From positions 1 through 37,148 of the forward strand of contig JAHJSY010000001.1 in the NCBI GenBank assembly GCA_018830125.1: 37,148 nt of DNA, read 5' to 3'. The notes under the pieces are model-generated. The model ran no database searches and was not told the DNA's origin. It saw only the letters and a program-made list of their open reading frames with translations. Source of the DNA: Patescibacteria group bacterium. Lineage in GTDB: Bacteria > Patescibacteriota > Minisyncoccia > Minisyncoccales > GWA2-38-27. Shown here one piece after another: positions 26,583 to 34,259 of this stretch (its first letter is position 1; every line of letters starts with the position of its first letter). Made by a program: the position numbers and the translations under genes.

Positions 26583-27215
26583 ATGATGAAAGATAAGAAA
26601 TGTAAAATTTGCAGAAGATTAAGTATAAAGCTTTTTTTGAAAGGTGAACGTTGTTTATCGCCTAAATGCGCCATGATTAAAAGGCCTTATTCTCCAGGGC
26701 AAAAATCCAAGAAAAGAAGAGGTAATGTTTCTGAGTATGGCAAAGAATTAAAAGAAAAACAAAAATTGAAAAATTGGTATAATTTAAGCGAAAAACAATT
26801 TAGAAATTATGTAAAAGATATTCTTGAAAAAGGATCTAAAGTTGAAAATGCCGGAGATGCTCTTTTGAGAAGATTAGAAGGTCGTTTTGATAATGTAGTT
26901 TTTCAAATAGGCTTTGCCGTTTCAAGACCGAAAGCAAGACAAATTATCAGTCATGGATTTTTCCTACTTAACGGAAGAAAAGTTAATATACCATCTTGCC
27001 AGCTTAAAAAAGGAGACAAGATAAGCTTACAGGCGGAAGCACGCAAAAAGATAAGTTTTCAAAATCTTTCAACGCTTTTGAAAAAGCATAAAGCTCCTTC
27101 GTGGATTAAATTAGATGCTGATAAATTAGAAGCAGAAATAATTGGTGAGCCAAACTTAGAAGAAATGACTCCGCCAGCTGAAATTTCATCAATTTTCGAA
27201 TTTTATAGTAAATAA
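26583..27215 (+). CDS. rpsD: 30S ribosomal protein S4
   Basis: CKICRR...GERC; GDALLRRLEGRFDNVVFQIGFAVSRPKARQIISHGFFLLNGRKV. Confidence 0.96.
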   Translation: MMKDKKCKICRRLSIKLFLKGERCLSPKCAMIKRPYSPGQKSKKRRGNVSEYGKELKEKQKLKNWYNLSEKQFRNYVKDILEKGSKVENAGDALLRRLEGRFDNVVFQIGFAVSRPKARQIISHGFFLLNGRKVNIPSCQLKKGDKISLQAEARKKISFQNLSTLLKKHKAPSWIKLDADKLEAEIIGEPNLEEMTPPAEISSIFEFYSK

Positions 27216-27237
27216 TAAAATAAATTAAATAAAAATT

Positions 27238-27972
27238 ATGATTTTATTGCCAAAAGCTCCCAAGATCGTTAATAAAGAGAATAATCAGGCTCAATTTGAA
27301 ATTGAGAGCCTTTATCCTGGTTATGGTATAACTATTGGTAATTCTCTAAGAAGAGTTTTGCTTTCCTCGTTAGAAGGATCAGCTATTACTCAAGTAAAAA
27401 TAAAAGGAGTTCAGCATGAATTCTCAACGATAGCAGGGGTTTTGGAAGATGTGGTTACTATCATAATGAACTTAAAGAATTTAAGATTTAAAAATTATTC
27501 AGATGAGTCACAGAAAGCGACTTTAAAAATAAAAGGAGAAAAAAAGGTAAAAGGTTCTGATTTCAAAGTTCCTTCTCAGTTGGAATTGATTAATAAAGAT
27601 CTTCATATTGCTACTTTGACTAGCAGTAAGACAGAATTAGAAATGGAAATTCAGATTGAAAAGGGTGTTGGTTATGAACCTGTTGAAAGAAGAAAACAAC
27701 AAAGCAAATTAGAAATTGGAATTATTCCAATCGATGCTATATTTACCCCAGTTAAGAGAGTGAATTACAAGGTGGAAAATATGAGAGTAGGAGAAAGAAC
27801 TGATTTTGATAGATTAACTTTGAATATTGAGACAGACGGAATAGTCAGCCCAGAAGAAGCATTTTATCAAGCATCAGATATTTTGGTAAAGCATTTCTCT
27901 TTACTGGTTGATGAATTTAAACCAGAGGATAAAAAAGAAATAAAAAAACAAGTTAAGAAAATAAAGAAGTAA
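27238..27972 (+). CDS. rpoA: RNA polymerase alpha subunit, no C-terminal domain
   Basis: LYPGYGITIGNSLRRVLLSSLEGSAITQVKIKGVQHEFSTI; 244 aa ending in a Lys-rich tail. Confidence 0.95.
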   Translation: MILLPKAPKIVNKENNQAQFEIESLYPGYGITIGNSLRRVLLSSLEGSAITQVKIKGVQHEFSTIAGVLEDVVTIIMNLKNLRFKNYSDESQKATLKIKGEKKVKGSDFKVPSQLELINKDLHIATLTSSKTELEMEIQIEKGVGYEPVERRKQQSKLEIGIIPIDAIFTPVKRVNYKVENMRVGERTDFDRLTLNIETDGIVSPEEAFYQASDILVKHFSLLVDEFKPEDKKEIKKQVKKIKK

Positions 27973-28010
27973 ATTCGCATGTGCCTATTCGTAGTAGGCT
28001 ATTCGCATAC

Positions 28011-28358
28011 ATGAAAAAGCTTAAACAAGGAAGAAAATTTGGGAGAACCAAGAGTCAAAGAAAGGCTCTGTTAGTTTCTTTATCAAGATCTTTGTTTTTA
28101 CATAGTAAAATTACAACGACAGAAGCTAAGGCAAAAGAGCTTTCAATGTTTGCTGAAAAGATGATAACTAGATCTAGAGAAGATAGTTTAGCCTCAAGAA
28201 GAATTTTAGCTAAATATTTTTCAGAGACTATGGTTAAGAAGTTAGTTACTGAAATTGGTCCGAGATATAAAGAAAGAAAAGGGGGCTATACAAGGATAAT
28301 TAAAAAAGGGCCAAGAAAATCAGACAGTGCCAAGATGGCTATTATTGAATTAGTATGA
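28011..28358 (+). CDS. rplQ: 50S ribosomal protein L17
   Basis: MKKLKQGRKFGRTKSQRKALLVSLSRSLFLHSKITTTEAKAKEL; ATG at 28011 preferred over 27981. Confidence 0.94.
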   Translation: MKKLKQGRKFGRTKSQRKALLVSLSRSLFLHSKITTTEAKAKELSMFAEKMITRSREDSLASRRILAKYFSETMVKKLVTEIGPRYKERKGGYTRIIKKGPRKSDSAKMAIIELV

Positions 28359-28702
28359 TTAGAGAAATACATAAAATTAATGCTGCTAATAAGGTCTTGG
28401 GAAGATTGGCTGTTGAGATAGCCGGATTATTGCGCGGTAAAAGCAAGCTTGATTTCATGCCCAATAAAGATGGGGGAGATATTGTAATTATTAAAAACGT
28501 CGATAAAATTATCGTTACTGGTAAAAAGTTTGATGATAAAATATACTATCATCACACGAGTTATATGGGTGGATTAAAAAAAACCCCTTATAAGAAGATT
28601 TTTAAGAGAGACCCAGGAGAAGTTGTTAGAAGAGCTGTTTATGGGATGCTTCCAAAAAATAAATTACGTGATGTCCAAATTAAACGTTTGAAATTTGAAT
28701 AA
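28355..28702 (+). CDS. rplM: 50S ribosomal protein L13
   Basis: L13 family; AANKVLGRLAVEIAGLLRGKSK, VVRRAVYGMLPKNKLRD. Confidence 0.95.
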   Translation: MIREIHKINAANKVLGRLAVEIAGLLRGKSKLDFMPNKDGGDIVIIKNVDKIIVTGKKFDDKIYYHHTSYMGGLKKTPYKKIFKRDPGEVVRRAVYGMLPKNKLRDVQIKRLKFE

Positions 28703-28703
28703 T

Positions 28704-29183
28704 ATGGTAGAAGGAAAAAAAACAATTGAAGAAGTAACAGAAATAACAGAAGCAACAGAAGAAAAAGAATTTAATTTTGATGATCTTAAAACAGATCGCT
28801 ATTTCGAAGCGATTGGTAAAAGAAAAACAGCTGTGGCTAATGTTCGTCTTTATACTCAGGGCGACAAAACTATTTTAGTTAATGATAAAGATTATAAAGA
28901 ATATTTTCCTGATTTAGAGCTTCAGCAGATTATTGAATCAGCTTTAGAAAAAATGAATGCTGTCGGTAAGTTTAAAATTTCAGTCAAATTGAATGGAGGG
29001 GGTTTCCATGCTCAAGCCGAAGCTGTTCGTCATGGAATATCTAGGGCTTTAGTAAAACTTAATCCTGAATTTAGAAAGAAATTAAGAAGAATCGGTTATT
29101 TAACTAGAGATCCTCGAAAGCGCGAAAGAAAGAAATTCGGTCTCAAAAGAGCTCGTAAGGCTCCTCAATGGGCAAAAAGATAA
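28704..29183 (+). CDS. rpsI: 30S ribosomal protein S9
   Basis: AIGKRKTAVANVRLYTQG...GGGFHAQAEAVRHGISRALVKLNPEFRKKLRRIGYLTRDPRKRERKKFGLKRARKAPQWAKR. Confidence 0.96.
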   Translation: MVEGKKTIEEVTEITEATEEKEFNFDDLKTDRYFEAIGKRKTAVANVRLYTQGDKTILVNDKDYKEYFPDLELQQIIESALEKMNAVGKFKISVKLNGGGFHAQAEAVRHGISRALVKLNPEFRKKLRRIGYLTRDPRKRERKKFGLKRARKAPQWAKR

Positions 29184-29186
29184 TTT

Positions 29187-29897
29187 ATGTTACATGAGAT
29201 TATTGATAAATATTATCTAGATAAAGAAAAGGGCAAAAATAGAAGTAAAGTTCAGAATCATTTCTATGTTAGCCAGACGGGGAAATGTCCTCGTCATCTT
29301 TTCTTTAAGTTCAAAAATGTTCCTGAAAAAGAATTAGAGCCTCATATGTTAAGGTTGTTTGATCATGGAGATCATATGCATCAGCTTATTATGAGTGCTC
29401 TAACTAGCACCAGAGATATTCATGTTGTTGCCTCCGAAGTAAAAATACCTCCCCAAGAGTTAATCTCTGGGAGAGCTGATGCGGTTATTAGTGACGGGAA
29501 TCAGTTATATGTTTTAGATATTAAAAGCATGAACAGTATGATATTTAAATCTTTAACTGAACCGAAACCAGAAAACATTTGGCAAATTCAACTTTATCTT
29601 TATTATTTTAGGATTCCCAAAGGGATTCTTCTTTATGTTAATAAAGATAATTTACAACTAAAGGAATTTATCTTTGATTATGATCCTGATCAGGCTAAGA
29701 AGCTTTTGGCTGATCTAAAGTTTTTAAAAAATCAAATAGACACAAATATTGTGCCTAAGCGTTTAGAGAGTTATCCTAATAATTGGGAATGTCGTTATTG
29801 TCAGTATAAGTCAGTTTGCGATATAGGAGCTCAAGGAGAAATGAAATGGGATGATTTCAAAACTCAGGTTCAATGGGTTAACTCATCAGAAGAGTAG
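29187..29897 (+). CDS. PD-(D/E)XK nuclease, Cas4/RecB-like
   Basis: KCPRHLFFKF; SGRADAVISDGNQLYVLDIKSM; WQIQLYLYYF; CRYCQYKSVC. Confidence 0.75.
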   Translation: MLHEIIDKYYLDKEKGKNRSKVQNHFYVSQTGKCPRHLFFKFKNVPEKELEPHMLRLFDHGDHMHQLIMSALTSTRDIHVVASEVKIPPQELISGRADAVISDGNQLYVLDIKSMNSMIFKSLTEPKPENIWQIQLYLYYFRIPKGILLYVNKDNLQLKEFIFDYDPDQAKKLLADLKFLKNQIDTNIVPKRLESYPNNWECRYCQYKSVCDIGAQGEMKWDDFKTQVQWVNSSEE

Positions 29898-31279
29898 AGG
29901 GTTTTTTCGGATAGTAGATATAGTTTTTTATTGCTGAAAAAGATTTCATTATGTTTAAAATTTACCAAGTCAACTATATTTATTTTATCTCTGTCGTCTA
30001 ACTCGGTAACTTTTATTTTATCTTCTAAGTCAAATATTAAATGATGATCCGTATACCAGAAAACATCATTTATGTTTTCTGAAAATCTTGTTATAAATAG
30101 TTTTTCGCCTTTTTCTTTTGTTGGTTGATCATATTGTTTTTCTAGAAAAAGAACCATTAGCTCGTTATTATTATAATAAACGAGTTTTTTACTATCAGGA
30201 GAAAACTTATAACCCTTCACTGAATCGGAGAGTTTTTTAAATGATTTTGCGTCTTCGTCAAGATAATATAATTCATTGTTTTCTCTTAAAAATATATTTG
30301 AATAGGAGGTAATAATTTCATAATCAGTTTCCTCTTTATATGGGAAAGCTATTACATTTAATGTTTCTATTCTATCCCCCGAAAGATCAGACCTTAAAAG
30401 AAGTCCCGAACTATTAAGATGATAGATGTTATCATTTGTGACTAAATAGGTTACAATATTTTTAAAGATAGGGGGAGATATTTCCTCCTTGTCTATATTG
30501 ACTTCACTTAGTATCATTATTATTCTTTTCTTCTCTTCTATGATTTGTGATACAAACAATTTTCGGTCACTTTTCGGGTGGAAGTATATTTTTTCAGGGG
30601 AATCAAGAAAATCAAGATTATTTATGACGATGGGCGATTTATCTATTTCTAAAGAATAATATTTAATGTCTTCTTTTAGCCCTAATTGTAATAAGATTCT
30701 TTTTGAATCGTCAGAAAATCGTAGATCAAACAACTCGACGCCTTTAATTGAAAAGTCAATTTCATTTACTATATGACTTTTAACATCGTTTTTTAATTCA
30801 TAGAGCTTTAAGCTCCATTTATTTCCGCCAGCTGGCGGATTTTCTTCTTTAACAATTATTTTATTATTATCTGGAGAAAGAAAGAATTCTTCCACATTTT
30901 CAGCCGAGACATTGAAGTTCGGGTCTTTAGGAACTAAAATAATATTATTAGCTTCAGCTACCTCCCTCTTTTTTATTTCTAATGTTTTTTCCCAAGGATG
31001 ATAGTTCTCTTTCTGGATTATTACTTTATATGTTTTGGGCATTAAATTATCAATAAGAGCTGAGCCGAAAAAGACATCAGTTTTGTTTTTTAACTCGCCA
31101 TCAATATATATTTGAGAACCCCTGGGCCATGTTTTAAAATAGAATATTCCAGTTTGAACAATTTCTTTAGTTTCCCAATCAAAACGCCACCCCAATGAAT
31201 AAAAAACAGTTAGGGGAGCGATAACTAGAAAGGAAAGAAAGAGAATTCCAAATATTATACTTCTACTTCTTCGTGTCAT
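29870..31279 (-). CDS. Membrane-anchored PEGA-domain protein with beta-propeller-like repeats
   Basis: N-terminal TM; WPRGSQIYIDGELKNKTDVFFGSALIDNLMPKTYKVIIQKENYHPWEKTLEI; repeated SPDxKK segments. Confidence 0.7.
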   Translation of the reverse strand: MTRRSRSIIFGILFLSFLVIAPLTVFYSLGWRFDWETKEIVQTGIFYFKTWPRGSQIYIDGELKNKTDVFFGSALIDNLMPKTYKVIIQKENYHPWEKTLEIKKREVAEANNIILVPKDPNFNVSAENVEEFFLSPDNNKIIVKEENPPAGGNKWSLKLYELKNDVKSHIVNEIDFSIKGVELFDLRFSDDSKRILLQLGLKEDIKYYSLEIDKSPIVINNLDFLDSPEKIYFHPKSDRKLFVSQIIEEKKRIIMILSEVNIDKEEISPPIFKNIVTYLVTNDNIYHLNSSGLLLRSDLSGDRIETLNVIAFPYKEETDYEIITSYSNIFLRENNELYYLDEDAKSFKKLSDSVKGYKFSPDSKKLVYYNNNELMVLFLEKQYDQPTKEKGEKLFITRFSENINDVFWYTDHHLIFDLEDKIKVTELDDRDKINIVDLVNFKHNEIFFSNKKLYLLSEKTLYSSDELTH

Positions 31280-31345
31280 AAAATTATATTATATTATAAT
31301 CTTATCATATTTCTTCCCAAACTTCTAGCGTTAACGCAGGTGTAG

Positions 31346-31364
31346 GGGCGAGGTTTTCTCGCCC
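31346..31364. repeat. GC-rich hairpin
   Basis: GGGCGAG-GTTTT-CTCGCCC. Confidence 0.6.
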
Positions 31365-31406
31365 ATAAAAATAGATGAACGTCCATTATAATTACAGCAA
31401 AATAAT

Positions 31407-31435
31407 TTGACAGGAATAAAATAGTATGCTATACT
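31407..31435 (+). promoter_or_regulatory. Consensus-like promoter upstream of an 18-codon ORF
   Basis: TTGACA, 17-bp spacer, TATACT. Confidence 0.75.
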
Positions 31436-31495
31436 TATAGCAGTTAGTTGAACCAAAAATGTTCGTTGAAACCTATATTTTGAAGGAGAAAGAAA

Positions 31496-31552
31496 ATGAG
31501 AAAATTAACTCTACAGAAAACTTGGCCTACTTTAAGATCGGTACTTTTTTAA
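31496..31552 (+). CDS. Candidate 18-aa small peptide
   Basis: AAGGAG upstream of MRKLTLQKTWPTLRSVLF*; promoter upstream. Confidence 0.35.
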   Translation: MRKLTLQKTWPTLRSVLF

Positions 31553-31600
31553 TCCTTGATTTTTGTTTAGTGTTTTGAAGTGTTATAATAGAAATGCTGT

Positions 31601-31668
31601 GGGGGTGGCTTGGTGCAGATCCCGGATTACCACCTGAGGATCTGGGGGTTCGATTCCCCTCACCTCCA
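31601..31668 (+). tRNA. Atypical tRNA-like element (68 nt)
   Basis: GGGGGTG acceptor with CACCTCC (G3:U70 type), T-arm GGGG-TTCGATT-CCCC, but a 7-bp stem CAGATCC/GGATCTG with 15-nt loop in place of D and anticodon arms. Confidence 0.5.
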
Positions 31669-31696
31669 CAGTAGTTTAGTTTTCCACAGCAGGCTA

Positions 31697-31724
31697 TTGA
31701 CAATATGACTCAATTTGTTATACT
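31697..31724 (+). promoter_or_regulatory. Consensus-like promoter for the short RNA before murA
   Basis: TTGACA, 16-bp spacer, TATACT. Confidence 0.7.
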
Positions 31725-31730
31725 AGCGGC

Positions 31731-31798
31731 AAGGTGGTAATTCGGGATTCTGTTTCAAGCTAGAAACTCCCAGAGTCGCTATTTATTGGCGACTTTTT
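31731..31798 (+). ncRNA. Small RNA candidate (~68 nt)
   Basis: Promoter at 31697-31724; GTTTC-aagcta-GAAAC hairpin; terminator AGTCGC-loop-GCGACTTTTT. Confidence 0.6.
31774..31798 (+). terminator. Rho-independent terminator
   Basis: AGTCGC-TATTTATTG-GCGACT with TTTTT. Confidence 0.75.
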
Positions 31799-31828
31799 GG
31801 TTACTTGATTTATCTATCAATAAAATTC

Positions 31829-31864
31829 CATAAACTTTCATACTCTAGAGCGTGAAAGTTTATG
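31829..31864. repeat. Perfect 12-bp inverted repeat upstream of murA
   Basis: CATAAACTTTCA-tactctagagcg-TGAAAGTTTATG. Confidence 0.85.
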
Positions 31865-31959
31865 TCCATTTTGGATTCTTTTTAATCAGATGTTCGACAC
31901 CGAGCGATTGACATTCTTGCTTCTTGATTTTTGTTGGTGATTGGTTTATCATTATACAT

Positions 31960-33231
31960 ATGGAAGAGAAATTTGTTATACAAGGAGGAATTCCTCTAAA
32001 AGGAGAAGTTGAAATAAGGGGGGCGAAGAATGCTGCCTTTCCTATATTAGCAGCTTCTCTTTTGACTAAAGAGACTTGCGTCATTGACAATTTGCCTTTA
32101 ATTGAGGATGTTTTTAAGATGATTAAAATTCTAGAAGGATTGGGAGCTAAGATTTCTTGGGTAAGTAAAAGAAAGATTGAAATAAATTGTTCTAATGTTA
32201 AACCATCAAAAATACCTTCAGATCTAATTAAATGTTTCAGAGGGTCTATTTTATTGTTGGGGAGCTTATTAGGAAGATTTAGTCGGGTGGAAACTCCTGC
32301 TCCAGGAGGGTGTGTTATTGGTTCAAGGCCAATAGACACTCACTTAGACGCTTTTAGACAAGCTGGAGTTAAAATTGAGGAAGGAAAGCTATATAGCTTT
32401 AAAAGAAATGGAGCTTTGGAAAAATCTCACGAGATTGTTTTAAGGGAAGTTAGTGTAACAGCTACTGAAAATATACTACTATTTTCAGCTGTTAATTCCA
32501 AGAAGACAATTATTAAGATAGCTGATGAGGATTACCAGGTTCAGGATTTAATTAGGGTTCTTGAAAAAATGGGAGCTGAGATTAAGCATACAGGCATCAG
32601 AGAAATAGAAATTATTGGTAAAAAGAAATTAAAAGGATTCAAGCATAGTATCGTTAATGATCCCATAGAAGCGGGAACATTTATTGTTGCTACTCTGGCT
32701 ACTGGGGGTCATGTTACAATTAAAAATGCTGAGTTAGAATATTTGGACTTATTTTTAAAAAGGTTGAATGATTTTGGAGCCAAGTTTAAAGTTTTAGATC
32801 CGAAAACAATCGAAGTTTTACCTTCCAAAAATCTTAGAATTGACAAAATTCAAAGCTTACCTTATCCTGGGATACATTCAGATCTTCAACCAGAACTAGG
32901 CGTTTTAGCTACTCAAACTAGAGGACCAACAATGATTCACGATCCTTTATTTGAAGGAAGATTGATGTATCTAAATGAATTAAATAAAATGGGAGCTGAT
33001 ATTATACAGTGTGATCCTCATAGAGCTATTGTTTATGGCTCAAGCAAACTTCAAGGAACAGAGATTCTTAGCTCAGACTTGAGAGCTGGAGCAGCCATGA
33101 TTATTGCTGGACTTATTGCTAAGGGAACAACAACAATCAATAATATTTATCAAGTTGATAGGGGCTATGAAAGAATTGAGGAGCGTCTTCAAAAATTAGG
33201 AGCCGATATGAAAAGAAGAATAAAAAGATGA
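31960..33231 (+). CDS. murA: UDP-N-acetylglucosamine 1-carboxyvinyltransferase
   Basis: GEVEIRGAKNAAFPILAASLL; ETPAPGGCVIGSRPIDTHL; SDLRAGAAMIIAGL; ATG at 31960 preferred. Confidence 0.95.
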   Translation: MEEKFVIQGGIPLKGEVEIRGAKNAAFPILAASLLTKETCVIDNLPLIEDVFKMIKILEGLGAKISWVSKRKIEINCSNVKPSKIPSDLIKCFRGSILLLGSLLGRFSRVETPAPGGCVIGSRPIDTHLDAFRQAGVKIEEGKLYSFKRNGALEKSHEIVLREVSVTATENILLFSAVNSKKTIIKIADEDYQVQDLIRVLEKMGAEIKHTGIREIEIIGKKKLKGFKHSIVNDPIEAGTFIVATLATGGHVTIKNAELEYLDLFLKRLNDFGAKFKVLDPKTIEVLPSKNLRIDKIQSLPYPGIHSDLQPELGVLATQTRGPTMIHDPLFEGRLMYLNELNKMGADIIQCDPHRAIVYGSSKLQGTEILSSDLRAGAAMIIAGLIAKGTTTINNIYQVDRGYERIEERLQKLGADMKRRIKR

Positions 33232-33236
33232 AATAT

Positions 33237-34247
33237 ATGTTTAATAGAAAAATAGGCATAGATCTAGGAACTTGTAATTCTATTGTTTTTACTCCTCAAA
33301 AAGGGGTTGTTTTGAGTGAGCCATCGGTTGTCGCTGTTAGTTTAGCCGAGAATAAAATATTAGCTGTTGGAAAAGAAGCCAAAGAGATGACTGGTCGGAC
33401 ACCAGATACAATTAGAATATATAGACCATTAAGAGATGGAGTGATTGCCGATTACAGAGTTACTGAAGCAATGATTAGATATTTTGTTAAAAACGCTGGT
33501 CCAAGAATTAGAATATTAAAACCAGAATTGTTGATTGGTGTTCCAGCTGGAATTACTTCAACAGAAAAAAGAGCAGTTATTGAAGCGGGAATGGCGGCTG
33601 GCGCTAAAGGAGTATATGTCGCTAAAGAACCTCTTTTGGCGGCCATTGGAGCAGGTATCCCGATTAATTCTTGTTCTGGTCATATGATTGTTGATATCGG
33701 TGGAGGAACTTCAGAAGTAGCTGTTATTTCTTTAGGCGGAATAGTCACCTGTGATTCATTGAGAGTTGCTGGAGATAAAATGGATCAGGCCATAGCTGAT
33801 TATGTTAAGAAGAAATACAACTTGGCCATTGGTGAACAAACAGCGGAAGAAATAAAGATTAAGATAGGAACAGCTATTCCTGAAAAAGAAGAAAGAGAAA
33901 TAGAGATAAGAGGAAGGGATTTAATCTCTGGTTTGCCTCAAAATATTAGAATTAAGTCTAATGAGGTTTGCGAAGCAATCTCTGACCGTTTAGCCGACAT
34001 TGTTCAAACTGTTAAGATGGTTTTAAGAGAAACACCGCCAGAATTATCAGCTGATATTATGGATAAAGGAATGATTGTTTCTGGGGGTGGAGCTTTAGTT
34101 AAAAATATAGACGAGCTTATTGCTCAATCAACTGGCGTTCCTTGTTTTATCGCTGAAGATCCGTTGTTATGTGTTGCTAAAGGCACAGGTATTGTTTTAG
34201 AAAACCTAGATGCTTATAAAAAAAGTATAATGACCAAAAAGAAATAG
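33237..34247 (+). CDS. mreB: Rod shape-determining protein MreB
   Basis: RKIGIDLGTCNSIVF; MIVDIGGGTSEVAVISLGGIV; GMIVSGGGALVKNIDELI. Confidence 0.95.
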   Translation: MFNRKIGIDLGTCNSIVFTPQKGVVLSEPSVVAVSLAENKILAVGKEAKEMTGRTPDTIRIYRPLRDGVIADYRVTEAMIRYFVKNAGPRIRILKPELLIGVPAGITSTEKRAVIEAGMAAGAKGVYVAKEPLLAAIGAGIPINSCSGHMIVDIGGGTSEVAVISLGGIVTCDSLRVAGDKMDQAIADYVKKKYNLAIGEQTAEEIKIKIGTAIPEKEEREIEIRGRDLISGLPQNIRIKSNEVCEAISDRLADIVQTVKMVLRETPPELSADIMDKGMIVSGGGALVKNIDELIAQSTGVPCFIAEDPLLCVAKGTGIVLENLDAYKKSIMTKKK

Positions 34248-34259
34248 CATTTTATTAAT

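Noticed and set aside
31496-31552. Trp-type attenuation leader peptide
   Set aside because: Only one Trp codon, no run of a single amino acid, and no biosynthetic gene downstream.
32290-32315. CTCCTGCTCCAGGAG palindrome in murA as another inserted element
   Set aside because: It encodes the conserved MurA segment TPAPGGC, so protein constraint explains it.
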